In this document: piece after piece, positions 62,979 to 64,000 of the stretch
Position numbering within the stretch: position 1 is the stretch's first letter
Layout: each line of letters starts with the position of its first letter
Origin: Pontibacter vulgaris
Lineage (GTDB): Bacteria > Bacteroidota > Bacteroidia > Cytophagales > Hymenobacteraceae
Assembly: GCF_022758145.1 (NCBI RefSeq)
Contig: NZ_JAJVDH010000008.1
Location: 124,001-188,000, forward strand
Reading direction: 5' to 3'
DNA: 64,000 nt
Position numbers and translations under genes: made by a program
Notes under the pieces: model-generated
Told to the model about the DNA's origin: nothing
What the model saw: the letters and a program-made list of their open reading frames with translations, nothing else
Database searches by the model: none

Positions 62979-64000
62979 ATGCTGGACAACATTAAATTAA
63001 CATCATCTGCCCAATCAGAACTTAACCCTATGTTCCGAAGAGAGCATGATTTTTTAGGTGAGAAAGACATTCCGAATGAAGTATACTATGGTATTCAAAC
63101 ACTAAGAGCTTTAGAGAACTTTAATATCACAGGTATTCCTATTTCAAAAGAGCCCCTTCTCATACAGGCTTTTGGATACGTTAAAAAAGCAGCAGCCTTA
63201 GCAAACAGAGACTGTGGCGTACTTGACCCTGTTATTGCAGATGCAATTTGTAAGGCCTGTGATGAGCTAATAGCAGGAAATTATCTTGATCAATTTGTTA
63301 CAGATATGATACAAGGTGGCGCTGGCACCTCGGTAAACATGAATGTAAATGAAGTAATAGCCAATATTGGATTAGAGCTTCTGGGCCATAAAAAAGGAGA
63401 ATATCAATACCTTCATCCTAACAACCATGTAAACTTTTCGCAATCTACCAACGATGCTTACCCAACAGCTTTTCGTTTAGCACTTTATTCTAAAATAGAA
63501 CAATATGTTAATAGCCTATCTGCTTTAGAACAATCATTCGCTAAAAAAGGCCTTGAATTTATTAATGTTCTGAAGATGGGGCGCACTCAGCTTCAGGATG
63601 CAGTACCTATGACTTTAGGTGCCGAGTTTCATGGTTTTTCTACTACAATAAAAGAAGATATCCTGCGCCTGAATGAAGCCAAAATGCTCATTTGTGAAAT
63701 CAATATGGGAGCAACTGCCATTGGCACTTCAATCAATGCACCTGAAAAATACCCTGAAATTGTAACTCAACATCTGAAAGACTTAACAGGTATACCTCTG
63801 GTTCTAGCAGAGGACTTAATTGAGGCAACCTGTGATACAGGTGCTTATGTACAGGTATCAGGTGTATTAAAGCGCTCTGCCATTAAAATATCTAAGATAT
63901 GTAATGACCTAAGATTATTGTCATCAGGTCCTCGCGCTGGCTTAAATGAAATAAATTTACCGCGTATGCAACCAGGTTCATCTATAATGCCTGGTAAAGT
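62979..64000 (+). CDS. aspA: Aspartate ammonia-lyase (C-terminus outside window)
   Basis: The first 340 residues of an aspartase that converts aspartate to fumarate and ammonia. EHDFLGEKDIPNEVYYGIQT is typical of AspA rather than FumC. Substrate-site parts are TSVNMNVNEVIANIGLE, QSTNDAYPTAFRLALY and KMGRTQLQDAVPMTLGAEF. The class signature GSSIMPGKV is complete at the window edge. The ATG at 62979 follows the rnd-like stop by one base. Confidence 0.9.
   Translation, partial: MLDNIKLTSSAQSELNPMFRREHDFLGEKDIPNEVYYGIQTLRALENFNITGIPISKEPLLIQAFGYVKKAAALANRDCGVLDPVIADAICKACDELIAGNYLDQFVTDMIQGGAGTSVNMNVNEVIANIGLELLGHKKGEYQYLHPNNHVNFSQSTNDAYPTAFRLALYSKIEQYVNSLSALEQSFAKKGLEFINVLKMGRTQLQDAVPMTLGAEFHGFSTTIKEDILRLNEAKMLICEINMGATAIGTSINAPEKYPEIVTQHLKDLTGIPLVLAEDLIEATCDTGAYVQVSGVLKRSAIKISKICNDLRLLSSGPRAGLNEINLPRMQPGSSIMPGK

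Overview
The window reads as chromosomal DNA of a Bacteroidota bacterium, most likely of the order Cytophagales and plausibly Hymenobacteraceae (a Pontibacter-like genome). This rests on a SusC/SusD pair, a type IX secretion sorting domain, a fused MurF-alanine racemase, a CarB without its C-terminal regulatory domain, several Bacteroidota-only DUF families (DUF4230, DUF4834, DUF5686, DUF5602, DUF6056) and TAnnTTTG-type -7 promoter boxes close to start codons. The genus is inference. No tRNA, rRNA, CRISPR array, transposase or phage gene was recognised.

Layout: 1-4.3 kb is a SusD (cut by the window edge)/SusC nutrient-uptake pair with an unusual repeated leader. 4.3-6.8 kb is feoAB (ferrous iron uptake). 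6.9-15.3 kb holds murF-alr, rarD, a small lipoprotein, a DUF5686 outer-membrane protein, a drug/metabolite transporter and recX. 15.3-19.4 kb holds a DUF4230 protein, an AT-rich island with a DUF6056 membrane protein, decayed glycosyltransferase C-termini and one intact GT-C glycosyltransferase. 19.4-28.4 kb holds a PLP-dependent deaminase, YfhO, DUF4834, a repeat-rich non-coding stretch, a lipoprotein, carB and a small acidic protein. 28.6-37.4 kb holds a small unknown protein, an acyltransferase, a 1438-residue secreted multidomain sugar dehydrogenase-like protein, a Thr/Gly-repeat lipoprotein and an HTTM protein. 37.4-43.7 kb holds mixed small genes, including a PAP2 phosphatase-phospholipase C pair. 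43.9-48.5 kb is a MacAB-like export operon (ATPase, two permeases, adaptor). 49-51 kb holds unknown proteins and a secreted pentapeptide-type protein. 51.2-57.2 kb is the complete 2-oxoglutarate dehydrogenase operon sucA-sucB-lpdA. 57.7-64 kb holds a WYL-like small protein, an M28 peptidase, a DUF5602 lipoprotein, a small acidic lipoprotein, an RNase D-like protein and the start of aspA.

How genes work together: sucA-sucB-lpdA encodes all three subunits of one TCA-cycle complex. feoA-feoB form one transporter. The MacAB-like operon encodes a whole inner-membrane export pump. SusC/SusD form one outer-membrane importer.

The most striking whole-window signal is not a gene. The heptamer TATACTT (complement AAGTATA) is scattered at very high density through genes, in all reading frames, and between genes. 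It nearly disappears in the AT-rich DUF6056 island. Several intergenic inverted-repeat families are also present, concentrated at 23.5-24.0 kb and inside the suc and MacAB operons.
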